Assembly: GCA_963978905.1 (NCBI GenBank)
Contig: OZ022258.1
Span: 40,098,591-40,162,590 of the forward strand
Direction: 5' to 3'
Source of the DNA: Trichostrongylus colubriformis
Lineage: Eukaryota > Nematoda > Chromadorea > Rhabditida > Trichostrongylidae
DNA length: 64,000 nt
The notes below the pieces were generated by a model that worked only from the letters and a program-made list of their open reading frames with translations, was not told the origin of the DNA and ran no database searches. A program made the translations under genes and the position numbers. Below are positions 53,901-64,000 of this stretch, piece by piece (the stretch's first letter is position 1; the number at the start of each line of letters is the position of its first letter).

Positions 53901-56656
53901 GGATCGAATCCGATAACGCCTCATTAGCACTGATCAGAGCCATTAGCAAGTCAGATCCGATGCACCGATTACTACTACCATACGACCGCTATAGTAAAAA
54001 CGAATGCTTAGCACATGGATGAGCATATTTTGCTTTTGTTCCGATATCATTTGCCGATGTATCAACCGCATACCTGCTTACCGTTCCGAATAATGGTGCA
54101 CGTCTTCCGATAATGCAATCTATATGAACTAGCAAGATAGAAACTAGATTTATGATGACAAAGCAAGTGATTTTTTCTCTCGTGCAGCAATACTGGGTAT
54201 CTGCTTCTACAAAATTCCTTATAGGGGTGCATGTTTATGAAAAATATATGCATGCATAACTGGCATATGGATCTACCACCAACATGTGCGAATTTGATGC
54301 TAGGGATCAAAGCATGTAAAAAATTGCTACCAATCGAACACAAAACTATTGCTCCTCAAACTATTATGTTATATATAAACTCCCAATAGCGAACACTTCA
54401 GCCAGAGTGTTGAATGACTTGTGGATAAGCGCATTTCATTCCCTTTCCATCTACACTGAAGCAGGTCAACATTAAATATGACAAGAAACATCAACCCCTC
54501 AATCATCTAACCTTTCAAAAAGTGGTGGCCCTCTGGATAGGTACGATATGCGGTCTGAATTACTAGACTTTCGACACCCAGCAGCAATAGCAATAGATGC
54601 TCAGCAAGCGAAAATACTTTGTACAATAGTAATGGGATGTTTCGAGTGCTAAAGTACGAGGAATTCTAAATAAAGATTGATATTTAACAATATACAGTTC
54701 GGCTAGCGCTCAGCACTACGCTTATCACAGTGACTATATGATACTTCTTCGATATCGGTTTGTCAGTATCGGCCATTTTCTCATTACATCATTCTACTGT
54801 GTTATTGCAGCACTTTGCATTAGCTCAACTGGTAAATTTAATCGGAAAAGAAATGTGTAACGACAGGTAGGATTGCTTCCACTGGCGCAGTCCCGAAATT
54901 AAACTTAGAATGGATGTTGGTCAATAACACCAAGCCTTCCATTCCCCAAGCTCTTCAAATCAAATTGCAGATTGTTTGGGCACAAGAGCTCCCACATAGA
55001 CATAAGATGCAAGTGGATCTAAGTCGCTGTAGTATGGAACCAAGGCATTTATATGTCTCTACGGTTCTATATGGCATTACAATCCGTAGCGTATTTCAAA
55101 AATCATTATCAGCCAGATGTTCGGAATGTGTTGTCCTCCGCTTCGATGAAATTCACAGGAAGCGGCTCTTAACGCAACTGTGCTGCGCTTCAAAACTTGC
55201 TGTCTTGCAGTGAAAGCAATGGTCGGGCTCGTTGAGAAGTGTTCAGTCATTCCAGTTCTTATCATCAGAAAGTGATCAAGTGTGGAACTAGTGGTGACTG
55301 GATGAAAGGAGTTCATACCAACTTGATAGCTAATTAGAGGGTTGAATAGAATGTATAGAATGAAAACAAATTTGCTATGAATTTGTAAGGTCATGTTGCA
55401 AATATGCTATGAATTTGTAAGTTCATGTTGCAATATGTGATAGCGTGTTATACTGCAGGCAGAAGGTGTATGCGCCGACGGTGATGCCTTTAACCTAAAG
55501 ACTTAGCAGAAGTTGTGGGGAAACCTTGTGAGGCAGCTGAATTTTGACGATCATCTGCACCTTCTTGTATTGCACGCGTGAGCTGCCCACTTCTCATTTC
55601 AAGTGAAGGCTTTGTTTAGGTACTTGAAATGCCAAATTTCAATGGCATCTCCCATCGAACAACTTCCGTTCATTTAGCAATTTGTCTTGCGTGAAACAAT
55701 CTACGTCTTGGTTTTAACGTTTTGCTCTTTGTTGAAAGTATCTCTATCACAGCACTCGGAAAGCACCGCTTGTCCACTACAAGACAGCGAGTCCTCTTTA
55801 CTTCTAGGTAGCTTCAGTAAGTGGTCAAGATCAACAACAGCTGCGGCCTGACTCGAACTGATTGATAACGGAAGATGAGCAAGCAAATTCCACAGATCGT
55901 TAGTTCGTTCACCTCGGCTGCAGTAAGATTGCAGAGATTAACCATTGAGAGCCTAGGATAGACACAGAAGATCGACGTGTGCAATAGAGAGTTTTTAGTT
56001 CTCTAAACACCATTCTGGAACGGTATTTCCTGTCAAAACTAGTGCATGAAGAAACCGACACTACTCATGACTCAAACACGCGAAAAATGGAGTGCCGTTC
56101 TCACACATAAATATGGATGAACTCACTGTACTTCTGAGCCCGTACTAGGTGCTGCAGTTCCCAATACTTTTTTTTGAGGAGGCCTGCAAATCATTATCGC
56201 ATCATTCGTAATTTAACATGACGATAGTTACACGTAACAAGGCTGATATAGTAGGACAAAATCCCACTATGAGTGGCTAAGCACACGATACTCTTACACG
56301 GAAACAGCTTTGCAACGTATTGTTATCAATTCGGGTGTGAGATGATATGCAGTGACTTGTCCTCGTCAAGGTTCAGAACAATTCTGGTAATCATGAAAAC
56401 CGTAAATTAGGGAGTCTATATTCATACCTATTCGCCTTACGCAAAGCGCTACGGGCATCATACTATGCAACTATGTGATGCGAATACAAACGATATCGAT
56501 TATCTATTGATTATTTATCATTTATTCAACTAACAATTTTCTGCATGTGCGTAACTGCTATTGCTATCTTAGGTGTTCAAACTTAAATGAAACATGATGA
56601 TTATGAGGAGGAGCACTGTTTAAGTGATGTCGTTTGGTCAACATATCGTAAAAGTT
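53901..56656. other. No recognisable gene
   Basis: Long AT-rich stretch. The open frames at 54914-55213 (plus) and 55077-55394 (minus) overlap each other and show no motif. No tandem or inverted repeat was seen. Confidence 0.4.
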
Positions 56657-57139
56657 TCAAGGTGCATTAGAAAATCGTGCGCTAGCAAAACGATAATAGT
56701 GATAGCACCACCTCTTAGCAGCATTTTTCTCTATACAGAGGGCGCCAACACACTTTACAGCATTACTGTACTCCCAACAGTTTTCTACGCGAGTAGGAGG
56801 GAAAGATTTTGTCAGACTTCGCAACCTTGCCGCGGTCCATTCATAAATAGACGAGGGTGGTGCCATTGGGGGTGACGGTCGGGACACACGAATTTAGGCC
56901 GTGACCCTGTGACAGCCTGTGGCCTTTGCCCTGTGACATGAATCATTCAGACAATTTGACTATACAACGGAAAGGACTTGCAAGGAGGACACGATTTACG
57001 TGAACAAATTGTCTGAATTATTTAAGGCTTAGGTCAAAGGCCACAGGCTGTTACAGGGTCATGGCCTAGATTCGTGTGTCCCAACCCACACCCGTGCCAT
57101 TGGATATCCCATTTCCTCCGGTTCCAGCGCGATTCTTTT
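56657..57139 (-). pseudogene. Candidate exon interrupted by a MITE
   Basis: With the MITE (56870-57093) and one copy of its target duplication removed, the minus strand from 57139 is open for about 80 codons. It would read KRIALEPEEMGYPMAPPSSI, YEWTAARLRSLTKSFPPTRV, ENCWEYSNAVKCVGALCIEK and on to a stop at 56657. It is preceded by a textbook acceptor (GGTTTTCAG). In the present sequence the frame enters the MITE and stops within about 30 codons. It lies downstream of the repeated-exon gene on the same strand and could be one of its later exons, but the link is unproven. The protein is unrecognised. Confidence 0.4.
56870..57093. mobile_element. 224-bp hairpin MITE with 10-bp target duplication
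   Basis: The arms are GGGTG.CGGTCGGGACACACG...CAGCCTGTGGCCTTTG on the left and its near-complement on the right, about 90 bp each, closing on a short AT-rich middle. The direct repeats GTGCCATTGG at 56860-56869 and 57094-57103 flank it exactly. A 9-10-bp duplication fits Mutator-like elements. Confidence 0.9.
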
Positions 57140-58461
57140 CTGAAAACCGGAAAGGGCCACTGATACTGAAACCCATTCAAATAGATGTGTTGTACATGGA
57201 AGACGACAAGACTCACCATGACAGCATAGTACGAGAAACAGGTCGACAGAACTTCCGGAGCGAAAGCGCTAGCCCTCAGAAAGCTTCCAGCGAGAAAAGG
57301 ACCACGGAAGCTCACTCTTTTGTTTCATGCAGAAGCCGAAGAATTCATAAAGTGAGTCGCTCAAATAAAAACCGTGGATCTAGGAAGACTGCATGTGGTA
57401 CAGCTCCGAATGAAAGGCGCTCTCTTAAGATTTGAAGATGGCACTGTTTTGACAGTTAACCTAGTCCGCATCCTGGGCCAACTTTGCCGAATGTTGACTG
57501 AGATGTAGATCAATAGGAATCATAGCGGAGTTTTACTCATCCTATCGCATTACTGCCCTTCATAATCGGACTTGCATAGTACTATCCTATCGGCTTTTTT
57601 TGGTGGAAACGCCCATGGTCAGTTTCAAAGATTGGACTGAATGATGAAGTGGATTTTCCATTCACTGCCTTTGAAAGCACCGGGAGGGCGACAAGAAGAA
57701 AAGTATTTGAAAGGTTGTTCTCTGTGAAAGAACATCGAGGATAAGAAGAGATAATGTGTTAGCGAGAATCGCAGAAAAAACCTGCCAGTAACGCGTTACT
57801 GCGATTTTATCGTGTTTCACTCGAACTATTGTATTGTAATACGGGCCGATGACACTGTCATTTGATATCGCGTTGGGCGGATTTGAATCAATTCATGATG
57901 TCGTTGATCAGGAGAAACAACAAACAGCAGCAGACAAGTAAGAACAATGACAGGACGGTTGAGGGAAAGAGTAAGAAAAATGTGTTTACAAAAAATTCCA
58001 ATGAATTTGCATTCGACATTTTGGTAAGGTGTCCTGTGCCGCAACTGAATGAAATACGAAAGGTACTGAAGGGAGAATTGTCCCCTCCGTGAAGCCCCAC
58101 TGTACTAGCACCTTTGCAGTGGCACTGAATGAGGTTAGCGAATAGAACAGAAACCACACTCGTGGTGAGCATCCGAGTCAATCCATACACACCAAGTATA
58201 CGGTGATTTTGGTGGAAATAAGTTATTGTACGAAATCGGTGTATTTGCACCTAAATGGTGCCACTGTCAAAAACAGTTTTATATTCGTGAACAGCACTCA
58301 GAACATCACCTCAGGCTAAATTTCAGCAAAAACTAATTTTTGAACTACTCTCATGTCTGCCTGGAGTAGCGAGAGTTCAACAGTGCAGAACAGCCTATAC
58401 TGTTGTCAGGAGCACAAGATCATTTTGTTAAGCATATCAACAAATGCTACACAAGACATAC
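57140..58461. other. Possible introns or exons; no firm call
   Basis: Plus-strand frames at 57091-57435 and 57862-58092 are open and basic or Asn/Gln-rich but unrecognised. On the minus strand this interval lies downstream of the repeated-exon gene, whose last exon found ends in a donor (GTATGT) at 58456-58461. A further exon should therefore lie here. One weak candidate follows an acceptor at about 58356 and would add THESSSKISFC then stop. Confidence 0.3.
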
Positions 58462-60238
58462 GTTGGCGGCTTGGCCACGACTTCACCCATTGCCCCGCCT
58501 TGGGACTGAGTGCCTTTACCTCCACCCCTGCAAGAATTTGAAGAGATTCGAAATATTAAAAGAAATTATTTTCCTCGAAGAAATGCATGAAGATGAGTGA
58601 CTGACTGGGGTACTTGAGTCGCTACGCCTCCACCTCCTGGGGCTCTTGATTGAGTTCCTTTACCTCCCGTGCTGCAAGAATCAAAAGAATCGGAGTATCA
58701 GAAGAAATTATAATCTTTGAAGAAATGGATATAGAATGAATGACTAACCCGTCCGGTGTAGCATGGACCCCCCCAGCGGTTCCTGCTTCGGACTGAGTGC
58801 CTTTACCTCCACCCCTGCAAGAATTTGAAGAGATTCGAAATATTAAAAGAAATTATTTTCCTCGAAGAAATGCATGAAGATGAGTGACTGACTGGGGTAC
58901 TTGAGTCGCTACGCCTCCACCTCCTGGGGCTCTTGATTGAGTTCCTTTACCTCCCGTGCTGCAAGAATCAAAAGAATCGGAGTATCAAAAGAAATTATAA
59001 TCTTTGAAGAAATGGATATAGAATGAATGACTAACCCGTCCGGTGTAACATGGACCCCCCCAGCGGTTCCTGCTTCGGACTGAGTGCCTTTACCTCCACC
59101 CCTGCAAGAATTTGAAGAGATTCGAAATATTAAAAGAAATTATTTTCCTCGAAGAAATGCATGAAGATGAGTGACTGACTGGGGTACTTGAGTCGCTACG
59201 CCTCCACCTCCTGGGGCTCTTGATTGAGTTCCTTTACCTCCCGTGCTGCAAGAATCAAAAGAATCGGAGTATCAAAAGAAATTATAATCTTTGAAGAAAT
59301 GGATATAGAATGAATGACTAACCCGTCCGGTGTAACATGGACCCCCCCAGCGGTTCCTGCTTCGGACTGAGTGCCTTTACCTCCACCCCTGCAAGAAGTT
59401 GAAGAGATTCGAAATATTAGAAGAGATTATATTCCTCGAAGAAATGCATGAAGATGAGTGACTGACTGGGGTACGTGTTTCCATATGTTTCCAACTTCTG
59501 GTTTTTCTGATTTAGTATCACCTCCCGTGCTGCAAGAATCAAAAGAATCGGAGTATTAGAAGAAATTATAATCTTTGAAGAAATGGATATAGAATGAATG
59601 ACTAACCCGTCCGGTGTAACATGGACCCCCCCAGCGGTTCCTGCTTCGGACTGAGTGCCTTTACCTCCACCCCTGCAAGAAGTTGAAGAGATTCGAAATA
59701 TTAAAAGGAATTATTTTCCTCGAAGAAATGCATGAAGATGAGTGACTGACTGGGGTACTTGATTCCATATGTTTCCAACTTCTGGTTTTTCTGATTTAGT
59801 ATCACCTCCCGTGCTGCAAGAATCAAAAGAATCGGAGTATTAGAAGAAATTATAATCTTTGAAGAAATGGATATAGAATGAATGACTAACCCGTCCGGTG
59901 TAACATGGACCCCCCCAGCGGTTCCTGCTTCGGACTGAGTGCCTTTACCTCCACCCCTGCAAGAATTTGAAGAGATTCGAAATATTAAAAGAAATTATTT
60001 TCCTCGAAGAAATGCATGAAGATGAGTGACTGACTGGGGTACTTGAGTCGCTACGCCTCCACCTCCTGGGGCTCTTGATTGAGTTCCTTTACCTCCCGTG
60101 CTGCAAGAATCAAAAGAATCGGAGTATCAAAAGAAATTATAATCTTTGAAGAAATGGATATTGAACGAATGACTGACTGGTCCACTTGACTCGATGCTAT
60201 TCCACCGATTTGTGTTTTTGCTCGACTTTGCCTCCCGT
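58462..60238 (-). CDS. Repeated-exon gene: tandem Gly-rich 22-residue modules
   Basis: Twelve consecutive exons read on the minus strand: 60035-60100, 59891-59956, 59751-59813, 59607-59672, 59467-59529, 59323-59388, 59180-59245, 59036-59101, 58893-58958, 58749-58814, 58606-58671 and 58462-58527. All are 66 bp except two of 63. Every intron is 77 or 78 bp, starting GTTAGT or GTCAGT and ending TTCTTGCAG, and all splice in the same phase. Two module types alternate: GGGKGTQSEAGTAGGVHV(TPDG) and TGGKGTQSRAPGGGGVAT(QVPQ). Two A-position exons are a variant, TGGDTKSEKPEVGNIW. The last module is GGGKGTQSQGGAMGEVVA(KPPT), then a donor GTATGT. An upstream 61-bp exon-like block (60178-60238) has lost 8 bp and is out of phase. 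The 5' end, start codon and terminal exon are not identified, so secretion cannot be judged. The protein is unknown to me; the modules look flexible and polar, as in structural or surface repeat proteins. Confidence 0.7.
58504..60177. repeat. Tandem array, 287/284-bp higher-order unit, about six copies
   Basis: Unit starts (GACTGAGTGCC) fall at 58505, 58791, 59078, 59365, 59649 and 59933. Each unit is itself two related halves of about 143 bp. Introns are as conserved as exons, so the duplications are recent. The two 284-bp units (from 59365 and 59649) contain the shorter variant exon. Confidence 0.92.
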
Positions 60239-60479
60239 CTCGCAAAGTATAGTGACACCCAGTACATTAACGTAAATCGAAGGTGAAGTCTTATTAAGAT
60301 AGTTCAGATGCATACACGAACCTCATATTACACGAATTCGACATTAAGCTCGATAACAGATTTGGAGGGTTGATGGATCGATAGAGTTGCAAAATGCCTT
60401 TCTGAAGTGAATCTAGAGGGCTGAAAGTTTGCGTATGAGGCATCACTGGTAAGGCATTTGGTCATCAGTGCGCCCACTG
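60239..60479. other. No recognisable gene; upstream flank of the repeated-exon gene
   Basis: The 5' exons of the gene should lie here or beyond 60.8 kb. No signal-peptide-like exon was found. Confidence 0.35.
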
Positions 60480-60841
60480 CTGAACCATCGTGAGTTCGCT
60501 GCCCGCCGGTGCGGATTGCTTTGCATGTTGTGCTTCGTTGGCAGTAAGTGCTCTGTTTCACTTCTGAACGCTTTCTTGTAATGGCCTATTCGCGCCCATC
60601 AATCGAGTAATGTTAGTATTTATAAATGAAGTGGCATCTTAAACTGGGTGCTAATAGGTGTCAGTATAAGGACACGTTCAAAAATGAAAAGAAGCACTCA
60701 CTGACGATGAAATACAAAATGCAAAAAACGCAAACCCACGATCAACCGTTTACAGATCCGGAACACTATCAATCACTAAGCGACGAAGCCCTTAATGGCT
60801 CAGGAACGGGCCGCGCCGATGACAAAGTGCCTTGCCAATGA
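60480..60841. mobile_element. Remnant related to the inside of the 51.9-kb TIR element
   Basis: 60640-60840 matches the reverse complement of 52000-52190 (e.g. AAGAAGCACTCACTGACGAT, ATGAAATACAAAATGCAAAA). 60535-60575 is an inverted partial copy of the same segment, so the remnant is a short palindrome. The terminal repeats are missing. Confidence 0.6.
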
Positions 60842-61599
60842 GGCATCACAAGCAAACTTTAAGCTCTACTTAATCGCTTCAAAATGGCATTTTGCAAACT
60901 TGGTTTTCCCAGTTATGGTTAGTATTGGAATCTCTATCGGTTCATCTTGGTCTTAATTCCATGCTCCGTGGGAAGTTGGAACCTTTTCCTGATTAAAGAA
61001 GGTGGATGCCTGCTTATCGCGTACTCCTCCGACGGCATGCATGCAGTGAGCACTAGCCCGGTGTTTTGGATTCGCTGGCTATCACTTTAGGGCCTCGGCA
61101 TCTCCGACACCTCGATGTTAGGTGAAATTTTGGTACCAAGCAAGAGCTAAGCGAGCACATTGGCATGCTAGTGTTAATCGTGATACAAATGGTACACCTC
61201 AAAGCAGATGATTAAAAGAATTTTTAGTCGTTGCCACTCCACCAGTTTGTGTTGGTTTTGGGTGGCGGAGCCTTTCCGCTTGCCTGTATATGCTGACATT
61301 TGAAATGTGTACGTAAATCGTACACTTACAAAAAGTTGCCAGGGCTGCCCTCGCCTCTTATCTTGTTGACGAAAGTAGCCGTTTGAGAAATTAGGAGGTA
61401 AGGAACCGCTTCTTCTGCCGGGGTTCCAAACACTGTAAGATGTTGGTTGACGGTTGCTAGGACTGCCTTCTCCTTTTATTAGGTTGAGTCGATATGGGAA
61501 TTGACGATAATGGACACGCGAGGTACCGTTGAAATGAGTATAAGAAGCTCCTCAGAGAGCAGTTAAAGAAACACTCTAAACCAATTTCATTCCGCCACC
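60842..61599. other. No recognisable gene; upstream part of a mariner remnant
   Basis: The left end of the mariner at 61600 probably lies here, but no terminal repeat could be paired with the right side. Confidence 0.35.
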
Positions 61600-62237
61600 A
61601 TGCCGCACGATTTCATGCTGTCCAGAAAACACATCCGCAACATCATACTCTTTCTATCGCTACCTGGTCAATAACACGCCGATATCGACAGACGCCTGAA
61701 GGAAGTTTACAAGGAGCATGCCGCCGCCGGAAGTACGTTGTACGTGGCATTGGAAGGTTGCGTCGGGCGACTATTCCATCGAAGACGAAGACCATGGGAG
61801 CTGGATTTGGACTCGCTGCGGGACCAAGTGGAAGCCGCTCCTTATTAAACAACTCGCGAGGAGGCGACCGCTCTTGGAGTGAGTCAGTCGACTGTAGTTT
61901 GCGGCTTGAAACGAATCGGCAAGGTGCAGAATCTTGGTCGATGTGTACCCCATGCTCTGACACATTGCAAGAATGACCAGTCGAGCTGCTGTCGTACAGT
62001 TGGACCGTATTTGCACACCCTTCGTACTTCCAAGACCTAGCCCCTTCGAATTATCACCTTTTCTCCCACCTCCAATCCCACCTAGATGGCCAAGACTTCA
62101 AAACCCGCGACGACGTGAAGAAGGCACTCGAGTGCTTTTTCGAGGCCCAGCCCCCGACCATCTGGAGCAAGGGCATCCACGATCTGCCTAACCGGTGGCA
62201 GAAGGTCATCTATAAAGATGGAGCATATCTCAAGTAA
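61600..62237 (+). pseudogene. Mariner transposase, catalytic middle deleted
   Basis: Starts MPHDFMLSRKHIRNIILFLS and carries the first helix-turn-helix. After breaks it has WELDLDSLRDQVEAAPY and TTREEATALGVSQSTVVCGL, KRIGKVQNLGRCVPHALTH, which is the second HTH and linker of irritans-type mariners. The TGDE block and the second catalytic Asp region are deleted; around 61985 the sequence jumps to the C-terminus: FQDLAPSNYHLFSHLQSHLD, RDDVKKALECFFEAQPPTIW, NRWQKVIYKDGAYLK-stop at 62237. The third catalytic Asp is Asn. Not functional. Confidence 0.85.
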
Positions 62238-62260
62238 GCCCTAGTGTAGATAAAAAGTTT

Positions 62261-62754
62261 TACGATAAAGATGAGATTTGTTAATTCTTAATCTCAGTAA
62301 TCTCGTAAAGCATCTCCGTAAAAATTTTCTAGCGGGCATAAATAGACCACCTGATTCTAGAAATTTTCAACAACACTTGTATGATTACACTTTCGTAAAA
62401 AACGCGTCCGATCTTATTTCATTAGGCAAAATATGTGCAAACTTACTTGTCCACCTTCGCTCTTGCACCAAGGGCTCCTGCAGACCCGAAGTAGCACCTC
62501 TCGTCACTGAAATTTTGTTCACTCTTTATATTTCTACCGACGGAAACAAAGTGTATCGCTATCTTCCTTTGCATCTGATTTAGTTAAGGTTGACCGCATT
62601 TAGATCTCAAGTGGCTCTAACAAGCCAGTTGTGTAGACTGGTAGAGGTGGTGTATTGACAGGTGGTGCTCCCACTCTCATGGTGCAAGGATATAATTCAT
62701 CATCAATGCCCACCCAGACTAATCTCTGATCATTGTATAGGTCCAATAGCAATC
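62261..62754. other. No firm gene; one 101-codon frame
   Basis: The plus frame 62278-62583 (FLAGINRPPDSRNFQQHLYD) is coding-like in composition but matches no family I know. Confidence 0.35.
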
Positions 62755-63010
62755 ACTTGCCCTCGCGAAGGGCACTCTTGAAATCCACCTTATGGTTTTT
62801 ACTTCAGCATCTTCTGTAAGGGACATACGAAGATTCTAATGAGCTGAGCAGGTGCACCCTGGTTTCGTAAGGCTTCGATAACCACTTCTGTCACAATGGA
62901 TTCGAAAATTTTCTTTAAATCGATGAGTGTGAGACATAACGGCAACTTGTACTCTTGCAACACTTCAGTGGGTGTGGTGACGTGTGAATATGACGGCAGC
63001 TAAATGAAAT
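62755..63010 (-). mobile_element. RTE-type LINE fragment (copy 3)
   Basis: The minus strand reads KLPLCLTLIDLKKIFESIVT, EVVIEALRNQGAPAQLIRIF and, in another frame, VDFKSALREGK. These correspond to RT motif A (L-T-F-I-D-L-K-K-A-F-D) and the V-x-V-K-R-G-V-R-Q-G-D segment of RTE elements, with the second motif degraded. Only about 250 bp remain. Confidence 0.7.
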
Positions 63011-63785
63011 GGAGTAGGGATCAGACCATTGTCCCTTCGTCTCCAAGCACATTTAAGTAGTTCTTAGCAGCACTGCCATATAGAAGATGGAACAAATAAT
63101 AATCCATTCCTAGTTCTGCTGAAGCTCAGGCAAAAATATAGTTGGTGTGTATTCAAGAAGAAGTACTAATGGAAATATCAGGAATGTGTCACCCATTACA
63201 CCTACAGTAACCATAGCGAACAAAGATATCACGCGTTCCGACGCTTAACCACTGTGCAGAGATTACTTCTCTTACTAACATCCTGCACAGAAACCCCGTT
63301 CAATCTCGATCTTCTTACGGAACATTTGCTGTAGGGGGCTGGAGCAAGTGGAAGTTCCAGACGTGAGGAAGACATTTTTCCTGATCCGGGCATGAAAAAG
63401 ACAGGGATTTTTGGGGACTTCAAAAGATTTTCTGAATACGTGACTATACAAAAACCAAGAGAAATAATGCTATTCCTGCCGCTTCACATTGGTCTAATTT
63501 GGGCTTTGTGTATCTTCATCCCTGTCAGGATCCACCACATGGCACCTGAGCGGCAAAGTAACTGGCAATATGCTGCGAAAGGAATTCGGAGATAAGGTAT
63601 TTGTAGCCAACACTATACTGAGCGCTAAGGCAAGCTGAGATAGCACGCAAATTTGCTGAGTGTAGAAAAGGTGCCGTTGTGAGAGGGAACTCGTTCCAAT
63701 TCCTCTTTGGTGACACAAATATTACAGTTGTTCGCATCATGCATATATCACGTCTACCATCTATTTTGTAGTGCAGCAGTATAAT
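63011..63785. other. No recognisable gene
   Basis: Short open frames on both strands; nothing supported. Confidence 0.4.
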
Positions 63786-64000
63786 ATACCAGTTGGGCTA
63801 TCGCATAGTACTGCGCGAATAACACAACGTAGTTATGTAAGGGAAAATGTTGACTTTTGCTTAGCATCTACTTTCAACATATAGGTGATAGATATTAACC
63901 GATACTGAAGATAATACCGCTAAGAATGATCACCATTTTTTAGAGGGCCAGATGGTTTACGGTCGATACCCTTTGTTACAATGAAAGCGACGATCAATGG
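63786..64000. repeat. Dispersed repeat R1, copy 2 (cut by the window end)
   Basis: Nearly identical to 41890-42104 in the same orientation, with scattered substitutions and single-base indels. Confidence 0.9.

Noticed and set aside
58504..60177. Plus-strand reading of the array as repeated short exons
   Set aside because: Acceptor-like CTGCAAG words exist on the plus strand, but the frames after them stop after about 20 codons in every unit and no donors fit. The minus strand gives consistent exons.
58504..60177. CRISPR-like array
   Set aside because: The units are 284-287 bp with no short repeat/unique spacer pattern, and the genome is eukaryotic.

Overview
The window is eukaryotic, AT-rich and dominated by transposons. 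The mix points to a parasitic nematode of the hookworm/strongylid type, which I infer but cannot prove from sequence alone. It holds RTE and CR1 LINEs, a nematode-type BEL/Pao gag-pro remnant, Penelope-like elements with GIY-YIG endonucleases, several mariner families, many foldback MITEs, and introns of 77-78 bp. There is no bacterial signal: no operons and no ribosome-binding sites.

Layout. 0-9 kb is mostly degenerate, with a foldback MITE (6.3-6.75 kb), a tRNA-like SINE head (6.07-6.14 kb) and decayed repeats. 9.3-14.7 kb holds a deleted mariner, a second SINE piece, a 1.35-kb near-perfect palindrome, and a palindrome made from two mariner 3' ends inside a tandem repeat. 16.1-17.0 kb is a 5'-truncated RTE LINE. 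18.5-20.2 kb has minisatellites. 21.6-23.2 kb is a CR1-like LINE on the minus strand. 23.4-26.1 kb is a BEL/Pao gag-protease remnant cut by a mariner at 26.1 kb. 27.2-29.2 kb is a nest of foldback, mariner and Penelope fragments. 30.36-31.06 kb is a Tc1/mariner-superfamily element with intact ends. 32.07-35.2 kb is a nearly full-length RTE retrotransposon with endonuclease and RT, broken by one frameshift. 36.8-41.0 kb holds a Penelope remnant, another deleted mariner and a second LINE type. 42.5-43.0 kb is a minisatellite. 43.84-44.61 kb is a DNA transposon with 36-bp perfect ends and an 8-bp target duplication. 45.37-48.77 kb is an inverted-repeat Penelope insertion. 49.6-50.1 kb is a GC-rich block of hairpins. 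51.86-52.88 kb is a TIR element flanked by TTA. 56.87-57.09 kb is a MITE with a 10-bp target duplication, apparently inside an exon.

The most interesting locus is 58.46-60.24 kb on the minus strand. A 284-287-bp tandem array reads as 12 consecutive small exons of 66 or 63 bp. Each has GT-AG borders, the same codon phase and 77-78-bp introns, and each encodes a 21-22-residue module, most of them beginning GGKGTQS. A variant module that replaces most of the exon still keeps the frame. This looks like a host gene that grew by duplicating an exon pair, coding for a modular repetitive protein I do not recognise.

Apart from that locus and a few candidate exons (10.5, 20.4-21.0 and 56.7-57.1 kb), I found no host gene I can support. 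The coding potential elsewhere is transposon-derived and mostly broken.
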